Source: Liopterus haemorrhoidalis | Lineage: Eukaryota; Arthropoda; Insecta; Coleoptera; Dytiscidae | Reading direction: 5' to 3' | Assembly (NCBI GenBank): GCA_963971575.1 | Contig: OZ020619.1 | Location: 24,682,813-24,746,812 of the forward strand | DNA length: 64,000 bases | Part shown: positions 1 through 11,840 of the stretch, piece after piece | Numbering within the stretch: the stretch's first letter is position 1 | How the letters are laid out: the number at the start of each line of letters is the position of its first letter | The notes under the pieces: generated by a model | Database searches by the model: none | What the model saw: the letters and a program-made list of their open reading frames with translations, nothing else | What the model was told of the DNA's origin: nothing | Position numbers and translations under genes: made by a program

Positions 1-298
1 GCTACAAATTTTTTTTTTGCATTTTTGGCAAAAATCGCGTCTAAATAATTTGTTTTGCAAAACTAAAATTTTGATCGTTAATCCACGTACTAAGGGCTTT
101 CATTTGATACCCTACTCAGAGTTTTAAAAAAATATTTTTTTTTCGATGAGCAGATATTTGGTTATATTTTTAGGGGAATATGTTTTTTAGATGTTATTTT
201 TCCTATGTGCGGGTCAAAGAGTTGTATAAGACAGACAAGACAGACAGACGACAAAATGACGGTATAAGGGTTTTTTGGTCATACCTACAAAACCCTAA
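1..298 (+). repeat. dispersed family R1, copy 1 (cut by window start)
   Basis: Shares long stretches with copies at 4147-4410, 39180-39535, 56520-56960 and 59590-59960. Common blocks in order: 'ggcaaaaatcgcgt', 'aagggctttcatttgatacc', 'tatgtgcgggtcaaagagtt', a GACA run, 'gacgacaaaatgac' and 'gggttttttggtcatacc' ending in 'acaaaaccctaaaaa'. This copy lacks the block between 'ttgtataag' and the GACA run. No protein-coding capacity is visible. Confidence 0.8.
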
Positions 299-716
299 AA
301 ATATCTGTTCAATTACAGCGCGAAACCTGTTTCTGTTAAGAGTTCTACGGCTTACTATATTAACAAGGACGAGCGTGTGGACGAAGCAATCGTCGTTCGG
401 GATAGCCGCTCGCGTTCGGCATTCGTATCCTTTGATAAATACCGACATTATAGGGAGCGATGGCGCATCATAGCGAAACACCACGCACTAAAGCGAACGA
501 AGCCTCCACACGCTCGGATTCGTGCTGTTTCGCGTCGACTCGGCCAATGTGTGGAGCGGGCATAAGAAACTCATCGACAATATCATCAATAACTTGCTCC
601 ACGAACATTCACACACCTGAAAATACAAACAGACCACAGGACATAAATTATACTTACATTACCGAATCAAACCAATATTTGAAAAACGGAATATCGCAGC
701 ATATTACTAATATAAA
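299..716. other. unclassified, GC-richer patch with inverted repeats
   Basis: No gene. Bases about 370-570 are distinctly GC-richer than their surroundings and contain an 11-bp inverted pair (gagcgtgtgga at 371-381, tccacacgctc at 505-515) plus a further 'tgtggagcg' at 550. This resembles the terminal regions of Harbinger-like elements but cannot be classified. Confidence 0.35.
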
Positions 717-1149
717 CCAGTGGCGAAGGTAGACCTCCGCTAGACTTGCCCTCCCATAAAAATGAATGAAATTAAATGATTTGAATGAAAAATATATTTC
801 GGTAAACATTCAAAAATACATCAAATTATGTTTTATACAAATTTTTGTTCAAGGCTTGGTTTACTAATTAGTAATAAGTTTAATAACGTCCGTTTCCAGT
901 TTCGGATCTTCATAAAAAACAATAGACTTCTTCCCAATCAATAGAATTTTTTAGTACCAGAACGAACTCTCTAAGTTGAACCGTTCTTGAGTTATCGTGT
1001 ATATACACACACAGAAACACATACGGACGGCACTTCGAAAATAAGTTTTTTGGATTCCCTGGACCTTGAAACGTCGTCATCAGTCAAAATCTCGACATCA
1101 ATAATTTTCGCGATTACAGTATTTGCCCCTTATATATTAAGGTCGGGCA
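717..1149 (-). repeat. dispersed family R2, copy 1
   Basis: Inverted relative to the copy at 11841-12336. Shared blocks read on the minus strand: 'cccgaccttaatatataagg', 'attgtaatcgcgaaaatt', 'gatgtcgagattttgactga', 'gaatccaaaaaac', 'cgaagtgccgtccgtatg', and at the other end 'gggagggcaagtctagcgga' and 'cttcgccactgg'. Class unknown. The TATATAAGG motif near one end could be a promoter. Confidence 0.75.
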
Positions 1150-2034
1150 GGTAAAAACAACAACCAGGAACATTCAGGATTATCTTTACATATTTTGGAA
1201 ACTGAACATAACACTAATTTTTATACAACCGCACGTATTCTATCGGAATAAAGCAACATTTACAAACGAAAATTTATTGAAAATTGTTTTATCTCTATTA
1301 CCGACCAGAATTTAAACGTTCAGACTAATTTTAGACATGATTCAAACAGAGAAGAGTATACGACCGCTACAAAACAGCGCAAACAAGATAACGCCAGTGG
1401 CGGAGACAAATAAAATATTTTTAAATCAAATGGGACAAAAAATTATTAAATTAAATAATAATTTTTATTGAATTAGTTAGCGAACGATTTAAAAGCACGT
1501 TGAAAGCTCCTAACTCATACAAGACTTCTACGGCTATGAATGGCTATGAGTAACAAACCTAACACCCCTATTATAAGTAAATTTTATTGGTGTACTCATC
1601 TCTGTTTGAATCAAGTCTAACAATACACATCGGACGTATTCAAAAGTTATGACTTGCCTCAACGAACATTAACATTTTATTTTCTAACAAGGTTTTACCG
1701 CGTATTTTGACTCATATGACATCTTTTATTTATTTATTATTTATATTTATTAATTTTTTACGACAATTAAGTACGTTTTTAGGTTTTTTATAATTTTATT
1801 TATATTTTATCATCATTTGACTAAATTTTCTACTTTAATTTTTTTTTTTTTTGTAGCTTTGTTAATGCTCGAATTGAGCGAAACTAGTCAGCTGTAACTA
1901 GATTAAAGATTCTACACAATTGACTATATAATATTATATTAATTCAGTGAAAAGCAAAAAAAAAAAAACCCTACAACTCCATCATTCAACTTAATACACA
2001 ACCTATGTATATAAAAGGCAGTGTCCTGAACTGA
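1150..2034. mobile_element. small TIR element (1332-1619) in otherwise unclassified DNA
   Basis: Imperfect 27-bp inverted repeats at 1332-1358 and 1593-1619 (tagacatgattcaaacagag against its complement, three mismatches over 27) bound a 288-bp AT-rich non-coding segment; superfamily undecided. The rest, 1620-2034, is T/A-rich with a poly-T at about 1842-1856 and no recognisable feature. Confidence 0.5.
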
Positions 2035-4146
2035 CTCCCTCATTCATTTATCACTACCCAGCCCGAACCTCTGGCCCTAGAAACTTGAAATTTGGAGAGT
2101 ATATTCCCTCCATGACGTAAGCACCCACTAAGATGAGATTTTTCGAAATTCAACCCATAAGGGGCGAAAAGGGGTGAAATGTGATTTCACGGTTCTTTAA
2201 TATCTCTTCGGGTCGATGGGATATCGACTTAGTTTTTGCTTACAACGATTAGGTAATCGTTGTTTGGCATTTGTATAAATATACAAATGCCGAAAAACCT
2301 ATTTCAGGATTTTGTCCTAATCAACCCCTAAAGGGGTGAATCAACAATCGGGGTGAATTTTACAACCCGTCGTATTTCCTGTGTTTGTTGAGTTATAAGG
2401 TTTATTTTTGGCACATAGGTGTCTTTTTATAACATCTCGAAATGGTTTTGACAGTTTTTTTAAATTTCACCCCTAAAGGGTGAAAAGGGGTGATATGTGA
2501 TTTCAAGGATTCTTTAATATCTTTTAGGACCAATAAGATATCGACTTGCTTTTTTTGCTTACAAAAATTACCCATATAAATACCGAAAAATTAATTTCTT
2601 AAAAATTAATAGGTGTATTTTTAAAATATTTCGAAAAGGTTTTGACAGTTTTTTAAAATTTCCGCCCCAAAGGGTGAAAAGGGGTGACATGTGATTTCAA
2701 GGATTCCTTAATATTTCTTAGGATCAATAAGATATCGACTTGGTTTTTTCTTATAATATATATTCAAATTCAGAAAAACATATTTCAGGATTTTGCCCTA
2801 ATCAACCCCTAAAGGCGTGAATCCACAAACGGGGTGAATTATACATCCCGTCGTATTTCGTGTGTTTGTTGAGCTATAAAATTTATATTTTGCATCTAGG
2901 TGTATTTTTAATATATCTCGAAATGGTATTGACAGTTTTTTAAAATTACATCCCTAAAGGGTGAAAAGGGGTGAAATGTTAATTCAAAGATTCCTTAATA
3001 TCTCTTAGGACCAATAAGATACCGACTTGGTCTTTGCTTACAAAGATTACTCATACAAATGCCGAAAAACTTATTTCAAGATTTTGCCTAATCAACCCCT
3101 AAAGGGGTGAATCTACAAACGGGGCGAATTATACATCCCGTTGTATTTCCCGTGTTTGTTGAGTTATACAATTTCATTTTGCACAAAAGTTTCTTTTTAA
3201 AATATCTCGAAATAGTATTGATTGTTTTTTAAAATTACGCCCCTAAAGGGTGAAAAGGGGTCAAATGTGAATTCAAGGATTCCTTAACATCTTTGAAGAC
3301 GATTTTTTGCTTACAAAGATTACTCGTATAAATGCAGTAAAACTTATTTCAGATTTTTGTCCTAATCAACCCGTAAAGGGGTGAATATACAATCGGGGTG
3401 AATTAAACATGCTGTCGTATTTCCTGAGTTTGTTGAGTTAGAAAATTTCTTTTTGGCACATAAGTGTCTTTTTAAAATATTTCCAAATAATATTAACAGT
3501 ATTTTAAAATTGCATCCCTTAAGGGTGAAAAGGACTGAAATGCGAATTCAAGGATGTCTTAATATCTCTTAGGACCAATAAAATATTGACTTGGTTTTTT
3601 CTTACAAAGATTACTCATACAAATGCCGAAAAACTTATTTCAGGATTTTGTCCTAATCAACCCGTAAAGGGGTGAATCTACAATCGGGGTGAATTATACA
3701 TGCAATCGTATTTTCTGTGTTTGTTGACTTATAACATACCTTTTTGGCACATTGGTGTCTTTCTTAAGTATCGAAATATTTTTGACAGTTCTTTTAATTT
3801 CCCCCTAAAGGGTTAAAAGGGGTGAAATGTGATTTCAACGATAGTCTAATATCTCTGAGGACCAATAAAATATCGATTTGGTTTTCGCTTATAAAGATTA
3901 CCAATACAAAGGCCAAAAAATCTATTTCAGGATTTTACCTAATCAACCCCTAAAAGGGTGAAACTACATTCGGACTTAGCTATACATCCCGTCGTATTCC
4001 TGTATTTGTTGAGTCATATTATTTATTTTTGGCTGATGGTTGTCTTTTTAAAAAATCTCGAAATGGTTTTGACATTTTTTAAAAATTGCAATCCTTGAAA
4101 TGTGATTTCAAGGATTTTTTAATATTTCCTAAGACCAATAAGTTAG
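2035..4146. repeat. tandem array, period about 285 bp, 7-8 units
   Basis: The motif 'gggtgaaaaggggtgaaatg' or close variants recurs near 2165, 2478, 2672, 2958, 3249, 3523 and 3810, and a truncated unit starts near 4095. Spacing is 275-316 bp, except one 195-bp shortened unit. Each full unit also holds 'aggaccaataagatatcgac', 'caaatgccgaaaaac', 'cctaatcaacccctaaaggg' and 'cgtcgtatttcctgtgtttg'. Non-coding, satellite-like. Confidence 0.85.
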
Positions 4147-4975
4147 CATTTTTTGGGTTTTGTGGGTATGACCAAAAAGCCCTTATACCGTCATTTTGTC
4201 GTCTGTCTGTTCGGTAAAAATTGTAGCCGAATGGCTAATCGTAGAGAGTTGAAATTTGGCATGCTTATACAACTCTTTGACCCGCACATAGGAAAAACAC
4301 TAAAACATCTAAAAAACATATCCCCCTTAAAATATAAACAAATATATGCTCAACGAAAATTTTTTTTTTTTAATTTTGAGCAGGGTATCAAATGAAAGCC
4401 CTTAGAAACTTAAATAACGGTATTAGGCATTCGATTTAAAATTCATAAAAAAATATTTTAACATAAAATTTGTTTTGGAATCCCAAATAATCATCATTCA
4501 GTTACTAAATACCTGCGAAACCCTGAAATGTGTGAAAATTCACACGTCACATCAATTTTTTTTTTACAATCAGATTATGTTTTCGGAAAATAACCCATTT
4601 TTTGTGAAACTAAAGTTGACGACGTAAATATTTAATATGTTATGTAAGACTGTTTCATGATTTTTTTTTCATTTAATTTTATGTTTGAATGTATACGAAA
4701 CAGAGGGGCGGGCTTATGACTTAAACAACCAATGGAAGCCATCGGCGCAATTTTCAAGATCTTAATGGACCTTGCTATACAAAAAAATACTGTCCATATT
4801 TAGAAACCTAAATAATAGTATTAGGCTTTCGAATTAAAATTCACAAAAAAATAATTTAACATAAAATTTGTTTTGAAATCCCAAATATTCATCATTCACT
4901 TACTAAATACCTGCGAAACCCTGAAATGTGTGAAAATTCACACTTCACATCAATTTTTGTTTTATTTAATTTAAA
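4147..4975 (-). repeat. dispersed family R1, copy 2, with internal duplication
   Basis: Minus-strand R1 copy. A block of about 150 bp ('tattaggcattcgatttaaa' through 'cacatcaattttt') occurs twice, at 4411-4563 and 4804-4957, separated by the R1 segment containing 'accaatggaagccatcggcg'. Continues without a gene to exon a. Bases 4976-5424 contain nothing recognisable. Confidence 0.75.
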
Positions 4976-5424
4976 AGTAATTATATGCAAGAAATATAAC
5001 TTCAATCGTTGAATCAGTTTTTAAAAAACAATTTATTTAGAGAACAATACAATTTAACTGATATTTCATGTAAACTTAACTAGTGACTGACAACTGACAT
5101 ATATCTGACTAAGAGAATAACTGACTAACTGAGTTTAATGATATTACATATTTTATACTGCGTAAAAGTGTTTATCTGTTAGTTTATCTTGTATTACATT
5201 TGAGTGTTGTGTTTCTGTGTGTGAATGTATTTTATGTAGTGTCAGCTGGAATTGGTCATGTAATTTGCATATGTTGTGTACCTTGTCTGTTGTATCCCCT
5301 ATTTCTCAATAAATAAATAAATTTTGTACTTTTTTTTAGTTTTTTATTTTATAGTGTATTTGGTTTTTTGTTCCATTGATTCGAATAATAGACGTTGAAC
5401 TCTACAAATAAATATATTTTTTAG

Positions 5425-5618
5425 AATGCACTACAAAATTATGTGGTTAACAATCCAAAACTCATGATGTCCATATGTGTACCAGATTCTTGTTCTGCTG
5501 AAGATATTAGTGACATTGTTGAACAGTCTCCTGACTTCAAAGAAGTATATGTTACTGTGAAGGACTGTCAGACGAGAAATCAATCTTATCAATTTGATTG
5601 TAAACGCTGGATCGGTTT
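5425..5618 (+). CDS. nrf-6-like exon a: end of NRF domain
   Basis: Acceptor TTTTTTAG at 5417-5424 and donor GTAAGT at 5619. The phase-0 reading gives 64 codons plus two bases. It contains ICVPDSCSAEDI, the family pattern 'lCvPssCs.eDv' that ends the extracellular NRF domain, then a second cysteine pair (VKDCQ ... FDCKRW) just before the first membrane helix begins. The exon ends in TT, and exon b supplies A to complete a leucine codon. Upstream NRF exons were not found in 1-5424. Intron 1 follows (7084 nt). Confidence 0.9.
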
Positions 5619-6540
5619 GTAAGTACAATGCAAATACGAGCATGTTTATAGATTTAAAACAATTAACGCTAAACTGGATCGAAACTATTCGTTTACATCT
5701 TAATTCTTCTTCCTCCGACATTCATGTTTGTCCAATATTGGACATAGTACTCCCCTTTTTCTTCCAATTTGCGCAGTAACATCTAGTTACCATGACCAAA
5801 ATACAATATTATTGGCCCGCTTATTTATAATTGGCCTCGCTATATTAAATAAGTAGATAAATTCTTTTTTCTATGACTACTATGGAACTGTCTCATTTCG
5901 ATACTGTAAGTTGATAGGAAATTAGCTTAATTTCACATGTTACCCTCGAGCATGCGCAGTTGATGCGGGAATGACAAATTCACCCCAGTGCGGATGTGCA
6001 GTGTGCGAGAATGAAAAAATCCGCAGCATTGCACATATACAATTCACGAGAATTTGCATTCCTGTATTGGTTGCGCGCGCATTCATGGCTGTTAACTATA
6101 TTTATATTGTATTTTCTTGTTTATTATTTATTAAAAAATGGTAATCGGAGGAAAAGCATAATGAGCAACACGCGTAGATTAAATTTTCAGCACTCGAATG
6201 ATTTGCTAATTTTTTCATTAACCTGCGGCTCGTTTGCAGACTTCATTCTCGTACACTATTATTTACGACCAAAAAATAATAAATGCATTATGTGTCCACC
6301 TGTTAATACGTAAAACTGTTCATATTGCAACCAGTGTAAAAAAGTGACGCACATGCGTGCTCACCCGTGAAAACTTAACGTTTTTCCACTGCAAGTGTTC
6401 AAATATTCTGGTTCAAATATTTCTATTATGCATCCCAAGTTGATCGGCAGTCATAATATGTTTACATTGAAGATGATCTGCAGAATACAAACTGCTACCG
6501 GAGATTTTACGCCAGTATAAGGAGAGGCCAGCATCGACCT
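5619..6540. other. intron 1, unclassified
   Basis: No similarity recognised. A 105-codon open stretch at 5996-6313 has no known motif and AT-rich chance-like composition. It may be part of the retroelement that becomes recognisable at about 6560. Confidence 0.4.
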
Positions 6541-6559
6541 AACAATTGAATACGTCACT

Positions 6560-7496
6560 TTTAAACATTAAGTTATTGTGACCGATATCACGGATAAGTT
6601 CATATTAGGAATGGACTTTTTAGGACCTTATAAAGCCCTACTACAGCATGAAGATCGGAACATGTGAAGTCACCCTTCATCAACCTGATATAACGCCCTT
6701 AGTCTTGTGAGTCAAACTAAGACAAGACGAAGTTCTCCCTTCTAATTCCGAAAAGATCGTCATGGCGAAAGTTCAGGGTAACGAAAGAGGCTACCGAACG
6801 GGAATAGTGGAACTAGCCGAAAACAGTCCACTTAAAAAGGGATTATTATTGTCTAGAACACTTGTGAAAATCCAAGATGTTGTTCCGGTTCGTTTAGCAA
6901 ACACAACAGCTTGCTCGATTAGTTTAAAAAGAGGTACTGAAGTTGGAAGATGTGAGCCGGCAGTCTCATTAAAACAAAAAAAATACATCTAAACAGTTAA
7001 AGAACCAGCATAGAGATCTTCCGTTTATTTTGGAGAAATTCATAAATGATAGTTCAACCCATATATCGTCAACCGAACAGTAACATGTTATTAAGAAGTA
7101 TACAGGGATTTTCTATCATTAGAGAGGGATTTCACCCATTCGTCAGGCAGGTCGGCGACTACCTTTAGCGAAACGTGATGAAGTCGAAGACATGCTTAGA
7201 AAGATGTAAGAAAAGGCGTCATCGAATCGTAGTGAAAAAGAAGGATGAATCAACGGGATTCTGTGACGACTATCGAAAGTTAAACAACGTGACGAAAAAA
7301 TATAGTTACCCCTTTCCAAGGATTGACGATACTCTTGACACATTATTGGAGGCGTCATAGTTTTCTACGCTGGATCTAGCAAGCGGTTACTGGCAAGTGG
7401 GGAATGCCCCCTAAGGATGCATCCAGATGGCAAAGAGAAGACCGCATTCACGACTGGAAATGGTTTGTGGCAATTCAACGTTATGCCCTTCGCGTA
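6560..7496 (+). pseudogene. Ty3/gypsy pol remnant (protease end and RT start)
   Basis: Degenerate plus-strand retrotransposon reading. A frame at about 6571-6667 ends a retropepsin with the motif ILGMDFL. At 6762-6992 a Ty3/gypsy linker reads LARTLVKI-like 'LSRTLVKIQDVVPVR' and 'LKRGTEVGRCEP'. At 7143-7360 is the reverse transcriptase start, with CDDYRKLNNVTKK and YPFPRIDDTLDTL, then a stop and 'STLDLASGYWQV'. The last recognisable piece is TGNGLWQFNVMPF at about 7450-7490. Several frameshifts and stops break it. The RT active site, RNase H, integrase and LTRs are absent, cut off by the LINE at 7497. Non-functional. Confidence 0.8.
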
Positions 7497-8395
7497 CGGG
7501 TATAATTATAGAAAACGAGACACACAAACACCATCTTCCAAATGAGGTTAGCATATATACGGCTGAAATGATTAGCATATACTCTGGTTTGAAACACATA
7601 GATCAGCTAAATACAAACAATACCAGATATGTAATATGCTCCGATTCCCTCAGTTCACTTCAGTCTTTATCAGCAATATTCCCAAAACACCCCCTTATAA
7701 GACCTTTTGTTCCGCCTCTCCCAAAGAAACCTGTAAATTTTTTCATATGTAAACCGTCTAATACTGGCATCACTGGAAATTAACAGGCTGATGTTGCTGC
7801 CAAAGAAGCTACTAATCTCGCACTAACCAAAGTACCAGTCCAGGCATACGACCTCAAATCCCAGATAAAATTCGCTGTAAGAGATAAATTGATACTGCAA
7901 TGGAAAGCGATAACTTCAAATAAGCTCCGAAAAATCCAGGACACAATTGTGCAATGGAAGACGGCGAGACCAAATAGTTTTAACAAAATTGAAGATTGGC
8001 CACACGAGAATAACGCACGACTTCCTTTTTAAAAGAACTGACCCAACCATCTGTGAAGAATGCAATACAGAATTAAGTGTAGAACACATCCTAATACACT
8101 GTCAAACATACCAGCTGGAACGGAATAACCATCAACTACCTGCACAACTCAAAGGAATATTGGACGACAGTAATACCCCAAAACTTATATCATTTCTTCT
8201 AGATACAGAACTTATAAATAAAATATGATTGTATTAATATGTTATTACTCGTACATGTTTATATCTATCACTCTTATATGAACTGTTATTGTTATTTTAT
8301 AATTTTAAGAACATGAATTATACATAATTGATCTGTAAAGTGCTAATACCCTAATAAGGTGAAGAACGTTAAATTCAAATTTAAAAAAAAAGGAG
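7497..8395 (+). pseudogene. 5'-truncated LINE 3' end (RNase H and C-terminal tail)
   Basis: Plus-strand 3' fragment of a Jockey/I-type LINE. The RNase H domain shows SIYTAEMISIYSGLKHI, the catalytic-type CSDSLSSLQSL, then PSNTGITGN followed by a stop codon and QADVAAKEA. A frameshifted tail at 7947-8228 reads LTKLKIGHTRITHDFL and C..C...LSVEHILIHC, the typical C-terminal zinc-knuckle-like end. Non-coding sequence and an A-rich stretch at about 8381-8391 close it. It directly abuts a gypsy RT in the same orientation; 5' truncation fits target-primed insertion. 8396-8933 holds nothing recognisable. Confidence 0.8.
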
Positions 8396-9067
8396 TAAAT
8401 TTAATTTAAAAACACAGAAATTCTGATCGTCAATGTTTAAAATACTAATATTTATTGTTTTATTTTTTCTAACTTACAAATAATATTCTAATCACAAAGA
8501 TGAGCTGTGTGAGGTGCTAATAGCCATCGTTACTGAGCGCCAAACATTTAAATTTACTAATTAACTTACTAAAAACAAACTTGCAGTGTATAAAACGTTA
8601 ATTATTCACGAATTAACACGCATGCACGCCAGTGGGATAGTCTTTTTCTGATTTTCTGGAGATAGGTGGTTTCTGAAATACACGATTCAATTATGATTTA
8701 ATCCTTCACAGGTATATTTCCTCTAGGTAAATTACTATGGTATACACTTTGCATTGTCATATAAAGTGTACCATCGTACAATTGCTTGACGTATAAATTT
8801 CCACTCGTATACATGGTTTGTCGTATGAATGCTGACGTATGTTTCCGTTGTACGAATGTTGTAGAAAATTCCACACACGACACTCCTAACTACAATTGAG
8901 TACGATTTTAACTAACTGATATGATGATACAATAAGACGTGCAAGGGCGTAACTTCAAATTTACCCCCCCCCCCCGCAGACTTTTGTTTGGGACTTTGGT
9001 TTGATTAATTTTAAAATTGAGTAAACCTGGTATTTTTGAATTTTGATTCTAAAAATATTTTAGTATA

Positions 9068-9685
9068 TTATATTACGATTTTAGTAGTACCTATATTAGA
9101 GTGACAATTCATCCCGCTTTTTGCGGGACAGTCCCGCATTTTGATTGGGTGTCCCGCAAAAGTTCTTGACTTGTATTTGAGGAGATGAGGACCTTTTGAT
9201 TCGAAGAACTTTTCTATCATTTTAGGACAATTCTCTTTTGCTGACTCCGTAAAACACAGTTTTAGAGCAGGCCAAACTTTGATTATTCTCTCAACAGCAG
9301 GCGATAGAGACAAAAATCGTGTTTGAACATGGCGTAACAATTTTACCCATTCAATATCACTGCTTTCGAATATTTTTATTAATTCTGCACGTCGTTTAGC
9401 AGAATGGGCGAAATGGCTATATCCTTTTAAGATTAATGCCTCTACATTCATTTCTAATATATCACAAACAAATTTACTCATATTATGCAAAATATGAATT
9501 GAACAGTTTGCTTTTAGTATATTTTTATTTTTCTGAACAAGGTTTGTGTAAACCGAACGATTCGGGCCAAAATTGACATTTGCATTGTCTGCACCATATG
9601 AAGATACATTAAATATGGATATGTTAAAAAAGCGGTACGTCTCGCAGAAATCGGGACATCTGGCAATACTGGTGTGGATTATCAA
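9068..9685 (-). pseudogene. hAT transposase fragment
   Basis: 205-codon open reading with hAT-transposase-like segments: YGADNANVNFG (catalytic-region Asp), ANCSIHILHN, and VKLLRHVQTRFLSLSPAVER, the RNase H-fold part seen in ZMYM/KIAA1586-like hAT transposases. The N-terminal zinc finger and C-terminal dimerisation domain are missing. Its last ~20 residues run into a GCGGGAC/GTCCCGC inverted motif (9116-9132). Similar motifs near 9640 suggest that 9095-9660 might itself be a smaller hAT copy. Not functional. Confidence 0.7.
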
Positions 9686-9896
9686 TTTTGGATAACGGAT
9701 AACTGAATTCGGGCAAGATATTTAAATCTAAATTAGACCAAACAAGATCTAAGATGGCACAGTTAATATTTTTTATGTGATTATATTGATTTAGTTGAAA
9801 AAAATTAAATTCATCAATGACCGACTGTCCTGTTTTACCAGGCGTACAAAGACAGAGATAAGACTGACCTTGTGTAGAGCTCCACTTGACATCAGG

Positions 9897-10668
9897 TAAT
9901 GCCTTGATTACACGTAACGAGTACAGTGGCGAGACAGCAAATTGTTACTAAGCCGAGAGAGTGGTGTGGGCGAGAGAGTGTTTATACGTATTCTTCTGTT
10001 TTCGACTTTTGTGGCGAGACAGTTCACTTTCAATCAAAAAACAGGTTAGTTTTGTGTACCCAAACATGGACCGTAAATCGTATATTAAAAAATATACGAA
10101 GCTGCTCATTCCACTCTTGATAGAAGAATTAAATGAATTATTGCGCGAAGAGGATAAACGTCTTTGGACAAGACGATGGATTTTAAGGAGCCCAGATCGA
10201 GGTGCAACATACATTCTTTTTAGTGAATTGGAGTTAGAAGACCCTGATGAATTTAGAGCGCTTCTGAGAATGGATGTAATTCTGGAACATGTACGTAATT
10301 TATACAGTTGAATAAATTTTATTGTTGTATCACAGTCCCATTTATTATTAGCCATTTTCAAAAACAACGATAACAATTAACATCAACACGAGGCACTAAA
10401 AATAATGCATTAATGTATGTGGTGCGCGCGCATGTTTAAACGAGTGGCGAGTGTCGTTTAAACATGCCGAGTAGGCTAGCGAGTCATTGCCGGTAGGGTA
10501 GGGGTTTGGCCACTCGGTCTAGTAAATAGAAAAGGGTCCGAGTGACTGTCTCGCCATCCTTCTAGGTCGAATGCTCGGCCGAGTGCTCGGTAATATGTTT
10601 ATACCAACCGAGCACTCGGCGAGAACACTGTCTCGCCACTGTACTTGTTACGTGTAATCAAGGCATAA
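9897..10668. mobile_element. PIF/Harbinger element, internally deleted, TSD TAA
   Basis: Three-base duplications TAA at 9897-9899 and 10666-10668 flank an element of 766 bp (9900-10665). Its terminal inverted repeats are 38 bp with one mismatch, beginning TGCCTTGATTACACGTAAC. TAA (TWA) is the classical PIF/Harbinger target. Removing element plus one TAA restores the LINE reading frame exactly. Confidence 0.92.
10066..10311 (+). pseudogene. Harbinger transposase N-terminal exon remnant
   Basis: Open reading with start MDRKSYIKKY; the upstream in-frame Met at 9961 lies close to the inverted repeat and is less likely. It shows the Harbinger nuclease lead-in: LIEELNELLREEDKRLWTRR, then GATYILFSELELEDPDEF and RALLRMD, the family's 'L..ELrlEDp..FrnflRM'. 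The DDE domain that should follow was lost in the internal deletion, so this is a non-autonomous copy. Confident on family, no activity expected. Confidence 0.78.
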
Positions 10669-11840
10669 GTTGTAGTCACCAAGAGTAGTCAAGTTCGTAC
10701 ATTTATTGTACAAATAGTTGACCCTGATTTTATTCAAATGGGATTTACAAACAGTTGTATTAGAATTAGGAGGGATGTAAACACAACATATATTAACATT
10801 AAATTTACTAAAATTATGTGTTTGAAGGGATATCAGGACCCAGATGTCTTCAGCCTCAGTGTGGGTAATTCTTTAACCTTGAAACAACTTTTCATAGCGA
10901 TTAGCACATCACCCCCATATTTAAGACCAGTATTGAAATAATCGCGATCCCGACGGAAAACACAATAACGTTCATCAAACAACTCACTTAAAAAAATAGA
11001 ATCCGTTAACCATGTTTCAGTAAGACATATAATATCATAATTACTAGTTAAAATTTGTTCTTTAAAAAAAGTCGTTTTGGTCCGAAGACCTCTTACGTTC
11101 TGATAGTATATGCGTAACATTGAAATAGTAATAACAGTTTTAGCTTAATATTTAATAAATAATAAGAAAACAAAATTCACTAATTACTGAAGTCGGTCCA
11201 AATCTTGTGTAGAATGCACTACAATAATTCCAGAAGTGTCGTTTTTTCTAACAAATATTTTGTTGTATCGAAACCATACGTATTTGTAGCCAAGATTTCT
11301 TGCTTTCAACCGGGCTTCTTTGAGGAGTAATTTGTAGTGGGGAGTCAAGTGTTCATTAACAAAAATACTTGAATTGATACCTTCTATGCCAATTCCAGGG
11401 ACTATTTGGCCATTTCCACAATGTTGAGATCTTCTATGCAAGATACTGGCAGCAATCATTTCATTCCATTGGGATTGGAGAAAAATAGAGCCACGATTAT
11501 TTTACCGTTAACATTATTGTGAGTTTGTACTCTGTGGACCACTTCTACCATTTATTAGTTTTAGTGACTGAGCACTCAATAGATTTGCCAACTTTCTCAA
11601 TTATATGGTAGAGATTTTCGTTCGTTTCCTTAGGTACCCCATGAATTTCAATGTTATAGCGGCGACTATATTGTTCCAATTTATTTAGACGGTCTGTGGT
11701 GTTTTGTAAATCTTGCTTCATTGCTGCGTGTTTGGATTTCAATTTATTATATTTATTCAATATATTTAACTTTTTTCAAAGTTCTAGCTTAGATTATAAA
11801 TGAATAAAAAATAAATAAACTTTTAAACAATTTTTACTTG

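Larger units (their letters stand above)
9690..11760 (-). pseudogene. Jockey/CR1-group LINE fragment: ORF1 and endonuclease, split by Harbinger
   Basis: Minus-strand LINE. ORF1 pieces: 11545-11760 (coiled coil, then LEQYSRRYNIEIHGVP) and 11184-11459, whose LTPHYKLLLKEARLKARNLG and KYVWFRYNKIFVRKN match the baculovirus FP25K-like domain of such ORF1 proteins. ORF2 begins at about 11120 with the AP endonuclease: IYYQNVRGLRTK and CLTETWL (metal-binding Glu). The endonuclease continues to GDYNL at about 10669, is interrupted by the Harbinger at 9900-10665, and resumes with PDVKWSS at 9896 down to about 9690, where the copy ends. The reverse transcriptase is absent. Stops and frameshifts are present. 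Confidence 0.82.

Noticed and set aside
5996..6313. 105-codon open frame in intron 1
   Set aside because: No motif, no splice or homology support; composition looks like chance AT-rich sequence.
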